DNA of 64,000 bases, taken from Amaurobius ferox. Its lineage: Eukaryota > Arthropoda > Arachnida > Araneae > Amaurobiidae. Positions 11,909-22,737 of the stretch are shown one piece after another (positions within the stretch are counted from its first letter, which is position 1; every line of letters starts with the position of its first letter). The position numbers and the translations under genes are program-made. The notes under the pieces are model-generated. The model was not told the DNA's origin. It searched no databases and saw only the letters and a list, made by a program, of their open reading frames with translations. The DNA lies in NCBI GenBank assembly GCA_951213105.1, contig OX578150.1, positions 23,068,022 to 23,132,021 on the forward strand, written 5' to 3'.

Positions 11909-12068
11909 TTGTTGATGTTGAAACCCAGACCGTCCGACCTACCAGAAAGGTGTAAGGTAACTGTTTGGACGGTCGGGAAGTGCCACCCAATTTAGACCGG
12001 AACCCAGTGGGGGAGGCGTCCACAGGGACCGTACCCTCCTTCCCCTACCACCAACCTCTCGGAAGGAC
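11909..12068 (-). mobile_element. SINE 2 of the cluster (5'-truncated)
   Basis: This copy contains the 3' tail and body up to 'cctctcggaaggac', longer than SINE 1 and shorter than SINE 3. It is flanked on both sides by GGATGATCCTTAGCG. Confidence 0.85.
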
Positions 12069-12083
12069 GGATGATCCTTAGCG
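12069..12083. repeat. Target-site repeat GGATGATCCTTAGCG, copy 3
   Basis: Exact 15-base repeat between SINE 2 and SINE 3. Confidence 0.85.
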
Positions 12084-12471
12084 TTGTTCTTGTTGAGACC
12101 CAGACCATCCGACCTACCAGAAAGGTGTAAGGTAACTGTATGGACGGCCGGGAAGTGCCACCCAATTTAGACCGGAACCCAGTGGGGGAGGCATCCACAG
12201 GGACCGTACCCTCCTTCCCCTACCACCAACCTCTCGGAAGGACTTACGGACCCACATGTTTAACGTGATCGTACTCCGCATGAACACGGCGGCATTTTGT
12301 GGTAGCGTGCAAATCTAGCGCGCAAACCACGGGGATACCGCACCCGAGATGGCCAACAGCACGCGGTGTTCCGAGGTGGTCACCCACCAAGTACTAACCG
12401 CGCCCGATGCTGCTTGACTTCGGTGATCTAACGAGAACCGGTGTTTTCAGCACGGTACGGCCGTTGGCCTC
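12084..12471 (-). mobile_element. SINE 3 of the cluster: full-length 5S-tRNA composite SINE
   Basis: The minus strand runs 5' to 3' as follows: a nearly complete 5S-rRNA-derived head (12468-12352), a shortened tRNA-like half (about 12349-12305, box A-like region kept, box B region lost), the common body, then the (CAA)n-type tail. The 5S-like head would supply the internal Pol III promoter. The 15-base target repeat lies on both sides. Confidence 0.85.
12352..12468 (-). pseudogene. 5S rRNA-derived head of SINE 3
   Basis: About 117 bases match eukaryotic 5S rRNA over its length, including GATCACCGAAGTCAAGCAGC and GGGCGCGGTTAGTACTTGG and the terminal complementary GGCCAAC/GTTGGCC-type ends. 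Changes within it and its fusion to the SINE body show it is a retroposon head, not a 5S gene. Confidence 0.85.
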
Positions 12472-12486
12472 GGATGATCCTTAGCG
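12472..12486. repeat. Target-site repeat GGATGATCCTTAGCG, copy 4
   Basis: Exact 15-base repeat between SINE 3 and SINE 4. Confidence 0.85.
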
Positions 12487-12771
12487 TTGTTGTTGAAACC
12501 CAGACCGTCCGACCTACCAGAAAGGTGTAAGGTAACTGTTTGGACGGTCGGGAAGTGCCACCCAATTTAGACCGGAACCCAGTGGGGGAGGCATCCACAG
12601 GGACCGTACCCTCCTTCCCCTACCACCAACCTCTCGGAAGGACTTTCGGACCCACATGTTTAACGTGATCGTACTCCGCATGAACACGGCGGCAGTTTTG
12701 GCAGTGGCTGGAATCGAACCCGGGCCTACCGAGTGCAACTCCAGCGCGCTAACCAATGGGCTACCGCGCCC
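12487..12771 (-). mobile_element. SINE 4 of the cluster: tRNA-headed SINE
   Basis: The minus strand begins at 12771 with GGGCGCGGTAGCCCATTGG (box A-like) and has CCCGGGTTCGATTCCAGCCA (box B-like) near 12700. The same body and tail as the 5S-headed copies follow. This copy lacks the 5S part but keeps the whole tRNA-like region, unlike SINE 3. Confidence 0.85.
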
Positions 12772-12786
12772 GGATGATCCTTAGCG
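12772..12786. repeat. Target-site repeat GGATGATCCTTAGCG, copy 5
   Basis: Right-most exact copy, followed by unique sequence. Confidence 0.85.
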
Positions 12787-12926
12787 TGTAATAATTGAGA
12801 AATTTGATAATATTTAAGTTGAATCATAATAAGGAAAAATGTTCCTGCTAAATTAGACAAACTTTTAAAATGCTCTTGCCTACAGTGAGTATAATGATAT
12901 AGAATTTAAGAAAGGTAGTAACTTTT

Positions 12927-14020
12927 ACTTTCCTATATACATAGTATATTGTATAGGAAAAATATAGTGGTGGGGTCAAAAATTCGAATTCGAGTTTTCG
13001 ACGGAAGAGCACGTTTCAAACATCCCTGAACTTGAATCGAACGTTTTTCTCAGTGATGTTTGTGTGCGTGTATGTATGTTAGTGTACGTGTATATTAGTG
13101 TGCGCATATATGTGTATGTTAGTGTGTGTTTCCTTGAGCCTGTAGATGCAATATCTCATGAAAGAATGGAGCTTAAAATTTGGTACGATTTTTAGAAACG
13201 GCAAGTATTGAAACCCTACTGGTTTCCATGTAATTGAAAGTTCAAAAGACCCGAATGAAATTTTGAAAAAAAAAAAACAGTTAAAATCAGAACCTTCAAT
13301 AATGTTACATAAATAATCTTTTCTTATGTAATATTTCGTTATAAACGAAAGACATAAACTTTTGAACGCTAGCGTAAATCGTTCTCAAGATATTACACAT
13401 TTTTCAAACGAATTTTAAAAAAATTATATTAAAAGTATATTAACTAATATAAAATATGTTCACTTTCCATATGCATTATTATCCTGTAAATTTATTCCTA
13501 GATCTAATTGATTCCATTCACAACAAATGACACTTTGTACATTAATTCTGTATTTTGATGCCCAATAATTCTCTAATAATCATTTATCTATATATAAGAA
13601 AAGCCCTTCTATCCGTCTGTCTGTAACGCTTGGTGATAAATTTGGCGACTTATTGAGCGAAATATCGCTAATTTAACGGTGTGAAGATGATGAAAATGCA
13701 GCCAAAATTGCAAAAATGACACCAAATTTACGAAAATGAAGCCAATTTGAAAAATAAATAAAAATCTTTTAATATATGCGCTATATTGCTTATTACGGAT
13801 GATATCAATATTGATAATAATCACGTTAGATATAAGTTACTAGTATACATGTTCTCATACATGTAAGATACATGTACATTACATGTTGTCATCCAGAACG
13901 ATGCCAAATGTTCAATTCAACCTGAAAAACATTGCGCCGTAGATAATGTGCATCATTTTTCGCTGTGAAAGAAGTAAATTGATTGCATTATGTAGGGACA
14001 GCCATGCCCAAAACAGATTA
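12927..14020 (+). mobile_element. Family A Helentron-like element, copy 4
   Basis: It begins ACTTTCCTATATAC with a self-complementary 5' end (about 12927-12960). The conserved 'cgaattcgagttttcgacgg' block and a GT-rich microsatellite (13060-13130) follow, then 'ttctcaagatattac' (about 13383) and the internal 'ccgtctgtctgtaacgcttgg' segment (13613-13633). The 3' end has 'gtaaattgattgcattatgtaggga'. It has no coding capacity. This is the most informative normal-size copy for comparison with the giant copy at 49023, because both share the 'tatattgcttatt-cggatg' segment just inside the 3' end. Confidence 0.65.
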
Positions 14021-14247
14021 TTAAAAATTAAAAATGAACACCTTCTGAAATCAAAATTCAGCGGAAGAACTACGCTAAAGTTTTTAAATTGTAGTCAGAT
14101 AAAACATCCTTTCAAAAAGAATTTAAATATTATGATGTGAAACATATTAGAGCGTAATGCAAGTCTTGAAAGAAATATGACAAGGATGTAACGGGAAGTG
14201 ACGTCATATTGCTATGAATACCATTGTTATAAAGTAAATGAAATTTT

Positions 14248-15072
14248 ACTGTTCCTGCAATACAAGGCAATGTATAGGGAAAGTATTGAAATCATAGCAA
14301 AAATCGCAAATCGAGTTTTCGACAGATCCACAAGTTTTGAGACCTCTAGAACACGAAAAATCTATTTTTAGCGTGACGCCTGTGTGTGTGTATGTGTGCA
14401 ATGTATGAAATCTACTCCAACTGAGACAGTAAATGACCAAATTTCACAAAATTTAGTAGGTAAGTTGTACTTGTGGGTTACTCTGGTGCTGATTAGATTT
14501 TGATACGATTCCAGGATAAAAGAACCCGCCTTTTTTGACAAATGGCACGCAAAAATTGCCTGTATCCACTGTAATTAAAATACTAAGTTATCAAATTTCC
14601 CAAAATTTAGTAGATAAGTTACATGTAGGCTACCCTGGTGCTGATTCGATTTTGATACGATTGGGGAAAATAGAAAAAATAGAACTTTTTTTTTTTTTTG
14701 CAATATGGCTCGCAAAAATCGTTAAAATATAAAATAAAAGATTACGTATACTCAAATGTATCAATTAAATGCTTGCTTTATACGTAATTTTTAACGCTGT
14801 AAAGAATAAGACCTACCCCATTACAGAATGAGACCAACCTCATTAAACCGTTTTCGAGATATTTTAGTTTTTCCTCATTTTTGCTAAGCTGCTTTGAAAA
14901 TACGTTCAGTAACCAAATAAAAACTAAAGTTGAATTAAAAGCACGAATTCAGTAGTGTTTCAAATAATTATATCTGCCATTTTGTGCAATTAAATTCAAT
15001 TTAATGAATTAAAGAAATAAAGAGAAAATAAATTTGAATCTGCCGGAAAAGTCATGCGCTGCCCACATCACA
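14248..15072 (+). mobile_element. Family B Helentron-like element
   Basis: The 5' end ACTGTTCCTGCAATACA is a variant of the family-B hairpin. Next come the TCGAGTTTTCGACAG block, a short GT tract, duplicated 'gtaattaaaatac-taagttatcaaatttc' body sequence and a 'gttttcgagatatttt' block. The 3' end is GTCATGCGCTGCCCACATCA. No protein is encoded. Confidence 0.7.
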
Positions 15073-15370
15073 TTTTTATATTTCTGTGACAAATATCAAT
15101 AGATATCCATTGTGCAGTGCATTTCGAAAATCTTTCCAAAGCTTCAGGATAATTTCCTGCTTAAATCTAACGTAAAAATCCCATGTTAATCAGTAAAGAT
15201 AATACATAATTCAGTACAGCGTTGGACATTGAGATTATTTCTGGATATTTTTGAGAATGTTTAAAGAATCTAGAGATGACTATTTATCTGTTTATAATAT
15301 TTTTAGACAAAATAGAGGTATTTTTTAAATTTTACCTAAAATTGCAAAAATATGTGTTTAAATATTTTGT

Positions 15371-16153
15371 TTAAGGGTGAGCGTCAGTAAATTTTCTGCC
15401 CTATCCGCGCTTTGTTAACTTTCGCGGCACACATATTTCGCCGAAATTCTGCTCAAACAGTTGCGAAATATTTTCTGAAAGATAAAGTGCAATGCTTAGA
15501 TTATATTAAAACTAAATTTAATGCCCCAAAAAACACAGAACATATTTTTTATTTTAATCCAAAATATTTTTGGTACTGCCATCTGTTGTCGTAATTTAAT
15601 TCATACCGATTATTTCTATTTTTTAATGAACATTTTAAAATATCTATTCCTTCTAATACCGTGTTAAATACAACAACATATCATATATAATAATGCCACA
15701 ATCACGGAAAGGTAATTTATCATTCTATAAATTTGATAAAGGATCTGAATGCACACCACTGAGGACTGCAGTTTTATCTTCAAGTTCCTTTGTCTTCAAG
15801 TCCAAGTTCAATTATGTTTCCGTGATTATGGCATTATATATGATCTGTTGTTGTATTTAATAGCGTATTAGAAGGATTAGACATTTAAAAATGTTCATTA
15901 AAAAATAAAAATAGTCGGTATGAATTAAATTACGACAACAGATGGCAGCACCAAAAATATTTTAAATTAAAATAAAACATATATTCTATGTTTTATTGGG
16001 TATTAAATTTAGTTTTAATATAATCTAAGCATAGCATTTTATCTATAAGAAAATATTTCGCAACTGTTTGAACAGAATTTCGGCGAAATATGTGTGCCGC
16101 GAAAGTTAACAAAGCGCGGATAGGGCAGAAAATTTACTGACGCTCACCCTTAA
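15371..16153. mobile_element. Palindromic TTAA MITE (piggyBac-type target)
   Basis: TTAA is followed by GGGTGAGCGTCAGTAAATTT at the left and preceded by its exact complement at the right. The arms of about 340 bases (15375-15713 and about 15815-16149) are almost perfectly complementary across a loop of about 100 bases. TTAA on both edges is the signature of piggyBac-mobilised elements. The open frames inside (for example 15412-15594) are mirror images of each other and are not genes. It sits directly downstream of the LINE 3' end, so it either landed in the LINE's 3' region or beside it. Confidence 0.8.
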
Positions 16154-16524
16154 CCATAGAAAACGTTTAATCAAGTTCATACTATATAGTCTGTGATACC
16201 GAGGGATGTGGAGATAATGGGAGTTCCTAGCCTCTTGGCTTTTACCTCCAGTCTGAGAGCATTGTGTGATACATGACATCATTTGAGCAATGTAAGTTTG
16301 AGAACAGAACAGGCCCATTGGCCAGACCTTCATAATGAAGGGGAGCTTTAGGAGCGGCGGTGCCGCCCTCTATGAGAGGCGCGGGCAACCACAAAGGGGG
16401 AGAGTGTATCTAGAGTAGATGCACAAGTTACAATGTTAAAGCATGTTATGCAAGAGATCAAACCGAGCAAGGAGAATGAATACAAGGAGTCAAATAGGGA
16501 TTGCGGATGTGGAAGGCAAGAATT
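16154..16524 (-). other. 3' untranslated region of the jockey-like LINE
   Basis: Minus-strand sequence between the ORF2 stop (16525-16527) and the TTAA MITE. It includes a GC-rich patch near 16345-16400. No clear poly(A) tail is visible before the MITE junction. Confidence 0.5.
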
Positions 16525-19190
16525 TCAGTAAATCAAGGCGGCTCGAAAAAAATAGACCGGGGACGCTTCCTGTGCAGCCTCGGGTCGTAGTCTGGGAGGG
16601 TAAAAAGGGTTTCATTATTAATGCTGGGGAGGTTTTGAAAAAATTTTTGGGTGTGTTTGCGTATGACTTTTTTAATGGTTTTAATTTTAAAATCCCGGTG
16701 AATCACATCATTCCGGAGGAACCGAGGAGCTTTACGAATGATCCTAAGTATGCGGTTCTGTTCTGTCTGGAGTTTGGCAATGCTAGACTTGCATGCAAAA
16801 CCCCAGACAGGACAAGCGTAGAGGAGGATGGGGTTGATAATGGATTTGTACAGAAGGAGTTTATTTTTAATTTCGAGGTGGCTAGAGAAAAGGAGGTGCC
16901 CAAGGGTGCCTACCAGTTTTTTAGACTTTTTAAGTATATGGCTGAAGTGCTCGCGCCAAGTAAGCCGGCTGTCCAGATGGACGCCGAGGTACTTGACGGA
17001 GCGGGCAAAACAGACGGGTTGATTGCTGATCAGAATGGGGGGCGGGGGGAACCTGACACCGGAGAAGAAGGTGGCCTGCGATTTAGAAGGGTTTATTTTG
17101 ATTTTCCAGTTTTCGTAATATTTTTCGAGGGTGTGGATATGCTTTTGGAGATGTGCGTGGAGAAAGTTGAGGTTCCGATGCTTAGAGAGGATGCAGGTAT
17201 CGTCGGCATAGAGGCAAAGGGTGGTATGGGGGGACCGGGGGGTGTCATTTATGAAGCAGTTGAAGAGGAGGGGGGCAAGGATGGATCCTTGGGGGACTCC
17301 TGCGTTAACCGGTTTAGTGTCGGAGAGGGTGTTTAGGATTCTGACCCGGAAATTCCGCTGATTTAAATACGAGTTGAGGGGGGGGGGATTTCCATTTGGA
17401 TGAGCTTATAAATAATTCCGACGTTCCAAGCTTTATCGAACGCCTTTTCCACGTCCAACATAATGGCCCCGGCCGGGGTTTTGGTTTGGAGCCCTTCCGC
17501 TACGAATTCTACTACCCTAAGGAGCTGATGGGTGGTCGAGTGGGCCGGCCGGAAACCGAACTGCTCCGGGATGAAAAGATCCTTCTCATTTATGAAGTTA
17601 AGGAGCCTAGTTTGTATGACCCTCTCAGTGATCTTGCTAAGAGCCGGAAGGAGGGAGATGGGGCGGTACGAGACAGGGTTGGAGGGGGTGCCTCCGGGCT
17701 TTAGAATAGGAACGATGATGGACGTTTTCCAGACGGAAGGGAAGTGACGGTAGTTGAGAACAGCATTAATAAGGTGGGTGATGAAGAAGATGATATTCAG
17801 GGGGAGAGACTTAAGAGCCCTATTGGAAATTTTGTCGATACCCGGGGATTTTTTATTTTGCAGTTTTTGAATAATTTGGAAGATTTCAAGGGGGGGGGAG
17901 GGGGGGACCGGGTCGGTATGAGGGGCCTGGAGAAAGTCATTTACAATGAGGCTGATGTTATCCTGAAAGTCGTTGTTGGGGATGTCCAATGTGAATTGCT
18001 TTTCATAGCAGTCCGCAATGGCATTTGCTTTTTCGAGGTCTGAGAAGGCCATTCCCGTGTTGGTGCACAGAGGCGGCAAGCGCGCGAATGGTCTTCTCAC
18101 CCGTTTTAATTCCTTCCAAATGGTTTTATCCAGGGGGGAGAGGGATTCAATGTATTCCTTCCATCTGTTCTGGCTGTAACTAGCAATATCACTGCGAAGG
18201 GTCCTGTTGAGGGAGTTAAGGCGGTTTTTGATGAGGGGGTTTCTGGTGGCCTGCCACAGTCTCCGGAGGTCATTACGCGTTTGGATTTTGACTTTAATGT
18301 GATGAGGAAGCATATTGAAGCGAGGGGGGGGGGCGAGAGGAGGATGCGTCAGCAAGGGATCTTTGTATCTCATCCGTAAGGTTCTGGGCCGCGGAGTCAA
18401 TGTCAGCAGGGCCGCTAATTTTAGGGTTTAGAAGGGTGGATTTGGTGAGATTATATTTAAATTTTTTCCAATTTACCGAGTGGGGGGTGTCAGACAGGGG
18501 AAGAAGGGTATTAAGGTGGACCGTGAGGAGGATGGGGAGGTGGTCAGAGTTAAGCTCATCAAGGGTTTCAAGGGTGTACGGGAAGTGAATATTTTTTAAA
18601 ATGGCGAAGTCGATGGTGGAGGGGGTGGCGGCAAGAGAGTAGTGGGTGGGCTTAGACGGGACGGCAACGTGGAGTCCATTATCGGTGACGAACTTGTATA
18701 TATCTCTTCCATACGGGTTCCTACGGCGACAGTTCCAGCTTGTGTGGTGAGCGTTGAAATCACCCATGCCGATGACACGGTGGTGATTGCTGTAAATCTG
18801 GGTGAGGTCAGGTGTCAGGTCGTTGCGCTGCTTTGGTCTGATATAAAGGGATCCAATTACAAGGGTCGGCTGATTTGGGAGGGTCAGGCTAATCAGTTTA
18901 TTTTCCACGGTGCTGGTGTTGGCAGAGTTGAGCTCGTGGTGAGGGAGGTTATTTTTAATATATATAGAGACTCCACCGTAGGCGCAGTTACTACTGCGCA
19001 CTGCGGTGTAGTTTCTATAGTTTGCAATTTTGAGGGGGGGGGGGGAGCGGCCCGGTTTAGTCTCTTGAATCAGGATCACATCAATGGCGTTATTTTGGAC
19101 GAAGTCTCTAAGCTCAACGATCTTGTTACTAAGGCCGTTCGCGTTCCACGAGAGAAGGCGAAGGGCGTCAAAAAAGCGATTACTCCCCAT
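16525..19190 (-). pseudogene. LINE ORF2: endonuclease-reverse transcriptase (jockey-like)
   Basis: ATG at 19190 overlaps the end of ORF1 by 11 bases. The N-terminal AP-endonuclease domain (about residues 10-230) shows RLLSWNANGL, IQETK, YGGVSIY, GMGDFNAHH and NSDHLPI. The reverse-transcriptase domain follows with NKKSPGIDKISNRALK, SYRPISLLPALSKI, EQFGFRPAHSTTHQ, MLDVEKAFDKAWN, NAGVPQGSILAP and LYADDTCIL. The last coding block ends FFRAALIY before TGA at 16525. The span of about 888 codons suits jockey-clade ORF2. Frame is lost at C homopolymers near 18305 and 17380 and again near the YADD block and further on. The element would have copied itself by target-primed reverse transcription; this copy is inactive as read. 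Confidence 0.9.
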
Positions 19191-21320
19191 AATGGGGGGA
19201 GGGGGCTGAGCAGAATGCCTCTTCTAGGGCGGTGATGATACTGAAGATTTTGTTAAGTGGGTTATCTGTCTTAGATAAAATGCATTGGACCGTGGTTAGG
19301 AATTTTTTAATTTGGCTAACACTGATATTAAAGTCTGAGAAGGTTTTCCTGATCTCTTGGATAATCTGGAAGAAGTCTGATAACTGTGAAGTGGAAGTTT
19401 TGCTGCTGGAAGTGCTTTCTTCGGTTCCTGAGTTTGAGGCCGGGGCGGTTTGCTTGGTCTGAGCCGCGTTTACGTTTGGAGCATCAATGAGGGGGGGGGG
19501 GGAAGTTGTGATATTTGAGTACATTTTTAATTGGTTTAGTGGAAGTCTCTTGGGGTCGTTTTCAGGTCGGTAGTGACGTGAGTTGTTTAGACTGGCAGTT
19601 ACGGGGGTAGGGTCAGTTCCTTTATTAATACTCCCTGGGAGGGGGTGGGGGGTGGTCACTGAAGAGTAAGTTTTGCTTGCGTCGATGTTAGCGAGTGCAG
19701 GTTGGATGGTTTCCTGACGCTGAGGTGGTAGTTTGTAGGGGAGGGAAGTCTTTTCTCAGTGGGGCAGGTTGCTGGGGGCGGGGAGGGGGGGCGATCGTTT
19801 GCATGAAGTTTGCTGCACTGAGATTTTTATTTTGGGGGTTAGAGGGACACATACGGTAGTTAGCAGTGTGAGGTCCGTTACAATTTGCGCACTGGGCGGG
19901 TGTGAGGGGAGACTTCGTGCATTCGCGGGTCCAATGGCCTTGGCCACATTTCAAACAGCGGGGTGGTTGTCTGCAGCAATCGCTGGCATGTCCATGCCGC
20001 TGACAGCGGTAACACATCTTCGTACCTCTGGATTGGAAGTCCCTAATTAGAATTGAAATGTCTAAGATGGTGTCGATGTTTCTGATGCTTTCCCAGTTTG
20101 AGGTGGGGTTAAGTAGGACAAGGAAGAGGGGGAGGGGGGCTCTGTTTTTTAGGTCTTTCAATTGCGTAATTCTATGGATATTATATCCGAGGGAGCGAAG
20201 TTCATCCGTGATTTCACTAATTGGTGAGTTGATGGGTAGTCCTTTAATTAGCATTTTAATAGGCCTCTCTGCCTTTAGGTTTATCGAGTGAAAGTCTATT
20301 TTTTCCTCAATTAGGTGTCTTTGCACAATTCTGTAGTCATCAACCGATTTAGGATACATTTTAATTAGTTCGCCGTTAAGCTGGGCACGTACAGGGGTTT
20401 TTACTAGCGTATTGATATTTTTGATCAGTTCTCTCCAGTTTGTGGGACAGTTAACAAAGAAGGGTTCGATTTTGGGGTTTTCAAGGCTATTTCCTTCGTC
20501 AATGTGACTATCTTCAATATTTTGACTAATTTCGACATTAGGTTGCGCGCTTTCCGCGTTTCGAAAATCAGCGGGGGGAGGTGTCCATATCAAGGGCTGC
20601 AAAGGAATTTGAAGTAACAATATCATCCACGATGACAGAGTCTGCCCAACGGCAGTGCTTTTTTGCACGGGGAGAGCTGGGGCCTTCCATATCCGCAGGA
20701 TTGCAATTAGCATTATGTGCTTTAAGTCTTAGATTATCATTAGTATCATTAGCATTAGGTGCTTCTGAGTTATCAGCAGTTTCTGAGCTGCATTTTAGTT
20801 CAATTTCAAAGTTAGGATAATTCTGGCTACTAGTAGTAGCGTTAACAGTGTTATTTACATTAGCATTATACATTAAGTTACCAGAAGTTAATTGGTTTAG
20901 TTCTATACCAGCTTCACTGGTGATGTTGCTTTTAGGGGGCTTACTTTTAGGTAATTTGTTTGCATCATTATTAACATTTACATTAGGCTTAACAGATTTG
21001 ACTAAAGACATGTAAGATTTGATCTCATTATGAAAAGGGGTCCTATCATTAAAGTTCCCAAATTGCTCAAAATGAATGTTCAAAGTATCGCACATACCTG
21101 CAATCTGATCGGTGGTTTTCTCAGAAATTCCTTCTTGCAGTTGAGTCCATTCCTTCTGGAGGTAGAGGCCGGTGTGGGTCAAGAGGTTGTTATACTGCAG
21201 ACGCCCATGGTCAGAGTCCGCGTGTTCCGGGAACAGGCAGTTTTTAAACTTGTAAATAGTCTCTTCGATGAATGATGTGAAATCTTTTTCAGGAGATGAT
21301 GTCGTTAATACGGACGCCAT
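19180..21320 (-). pseudogene. LINE ORF1: gag-like protein with zinc knuckles
   Basis: A likely start is the ATG at 21320 (MASVLTTSSPEKDF). An N-terminal Asn-rich region is followed by a conserved RNA-binding-like part (PIKMLIKGLPINSPISEI). Three CCHC-type knuckles lie near 20020-19860: CYRCQRHGHASDC, CLKCGQGHWTREC and CANCNGPHTANYRMC. A Ser/Thr-rich C-terminal part ends PHYGE at 19180. The reading frame breaks at a C7 run (about 20573-20579) and at a C-rich stretch near 19740. The order knuckle-bearing ORF1, then overlapping EN-RT ORF2, is typical of jockey elements. This protein would bind the element's RNA. Confidence 0.88.
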
Positions 21321-21600
21321 GTCCGATGCAGTAGTAGAGTCCAGTAGAAGCAGGAAAAATCGAGCACGAGAGCATGCAAAGTTCGTATTTTGCCACGAGG
21401 TGAACGTTCCACGAGGTAGGAAAACCAGTTCGTATAGAGAGCAGCAAAAGAGGTCCTTCACGTACGGTGTCTCGGAGGCGAGTCCCTATATGAATCAAGT
21501 TCATAGTCGTAGTTTGATATATGGGCATAACAGGACAACCCCCCCTCCCAATAATTTTCCCACTTTAAATATTATAGTAGAATAGGGCACGAATTTGTTG
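21321..21600 (-). promoter_or_regulatory. Probable LINE 5' region
   Basis: Minus-strand sequence upstream of the chosen ORF1 ATG. It is open to an earlier start (21461), but that extension is hydrophobic and unlike ORF1, so I take it as leader. Jockey elements carry internal promoters here; none was identified. The 5' boundary is not visible. Confidence 0.35.
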
Positions 21601-21809
21601 CACGCCTTCATAATCCTTCCTCTTATCAAGATGGCACAGGTGTCGGCGATAACTGCATGGATTAGTTGCACACACTAAACCCGTCTTCTATGTCTATTGG
21701 GTCTTTTTGGGAGGGGGTGAAAAATAGGAAGTTCGTGCCACTCGGTGTTTGCTTTATATCGTATTTATGCCATTTTTTTGTTTGCATCATCTTATGCAAT
21801 GGCATTTAT

Positions 21810-21966
21810 GCAAGTGAGAGAGTTAAATTACTTTTTTTTTTTCTCTGGATACAAATTTTATAAAGAATATGAAACTCAAGATGGTTGGAAATGCAGATGC
21901 GTAGGAAGAAAGTGCACAGCAAAGTTATGTGTGGACTCCAATGATGCAATCATCTTAATAATCTGA
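21810..21966 (+). pseudogene. FLYWCH-type zinc-finger fragment
   Basis: The frame reads GYKFYKEYETQDGWKCRCVG followed by RKCTAKLCVDSNDAII, then TGA at 21964. The pattern aromatic-x-dG-WxCRC-x3-KCxAKL fits FLYWCH/MULE-associated zinc fingers (W-R-C ... C-x-A-R-L). The C-terminal histidine pair is absent because a family-B element begins at 21962 (TCTGATGTG). It may be a fragment of a MULE transposase or of a host FLYWCH gene. Confidence 0.5.
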
Positions 21967-22737
21967 TGTGAGCCGCAGCAGATGACTTTCAATGCAGACA
22001 CAAATTAATTTTTTCTTTATTTCATTAATAATTCATTAAATTGAGTTCAATTGCACTAAATAACACGCATAATTAATTAAAATTGTACCGAATTTACTCC
22101 TTTAATTCAGTTTCCGATTTCATTTGGTAACTAGACTTATTCTCGGAACCGGCGTAGCAAAAATGAGAAAATTCTAAAATATCTCGAGAACGGCTGATTC
22201 TAAAGTAATGGGGTCGGTCTTATTATTTTTGTCGTCAAAAATTACGTATAAAATTAACCTTTAATTGATACATTTGAACATACGTAGTCTTTCATTTATG
22301 TATTTAGCAATTTTTGCTGGCCACTTCTTAAAAAAGGGTAGGTTCTGTTTTTCCGTATCGTACCTTTCATGAAATTTGGTCTGTTAATATTTCAGCTAGA
22401 ATGTTTAATCAGCTCCGGTGTTACCCACAAGGGACTTACCTACCAAATTTTATGAAATTCGGTCAATTAGCTTTTCAGTTAGAGTAGATGCAATATCTAC
22501 ACAGACAGACACACACACACGCATCCCGACCGTCCAAACAGTTACCTTACACCTTTCTAGTAGGTCGGACGGTCTGGGTTTCAACAACAACAACACACAC
22601 ACGCAGACGTCAAGCTAAAAATAGTTTTTCGTGTTCTAGAGGTCCCAAAACGTGTAGATCCGTCGAAACCTAGAGTTGCGATTTTCGGCACGATTCCAAT
22701 ACTTTCCCTATACATTACCATGTATTACAGGGAAAGT
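21962..22737 (-). mobile_element. Family B Helentron-like element
   Basis: The minus-strand 3' end is at 21962 (TCTGATGTG) and the 5' hairpin at 22690-22737 (ACTTTCCCTGTAATACATGG on the minus strand). The CTCGAGAACGG block is near 22190. The CA-microsatellite near 22500-22610 is interrupted by a SINE fragment. Confidence 0.8.
22524..22594 (+). mobile_element. 5'-truncated SINE inserted in a CA tract
   Basis: The last 70 or so bases of the same SINE family (GACCGTCCAAACAGTTACC through the CAACAACAACAAC tail) lie inside the CA repeat of the surrounding family-B element. CACACAC flanks it on both sides. Confidence 0.75.

Noticed and set aside
12352..12468. Possible functional 5S rRNA gene
   Set aside because: It is fused to a SINE body, flanked by a target-site repeat and diverged; there is no terminator T run in the right place.
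16443..17336. 297-codon plus-strand open frame
   Set aside because: It is the antisense of the LINE reverse-transcriptase region; the minus strand carries the recognisable RT blocks (VPQGS, YADD).
22418..22673. Plus-strand frames rich in THTHT
   Set aside because: They are translations of the CA microsatellite and SINE tail within a family-B element.
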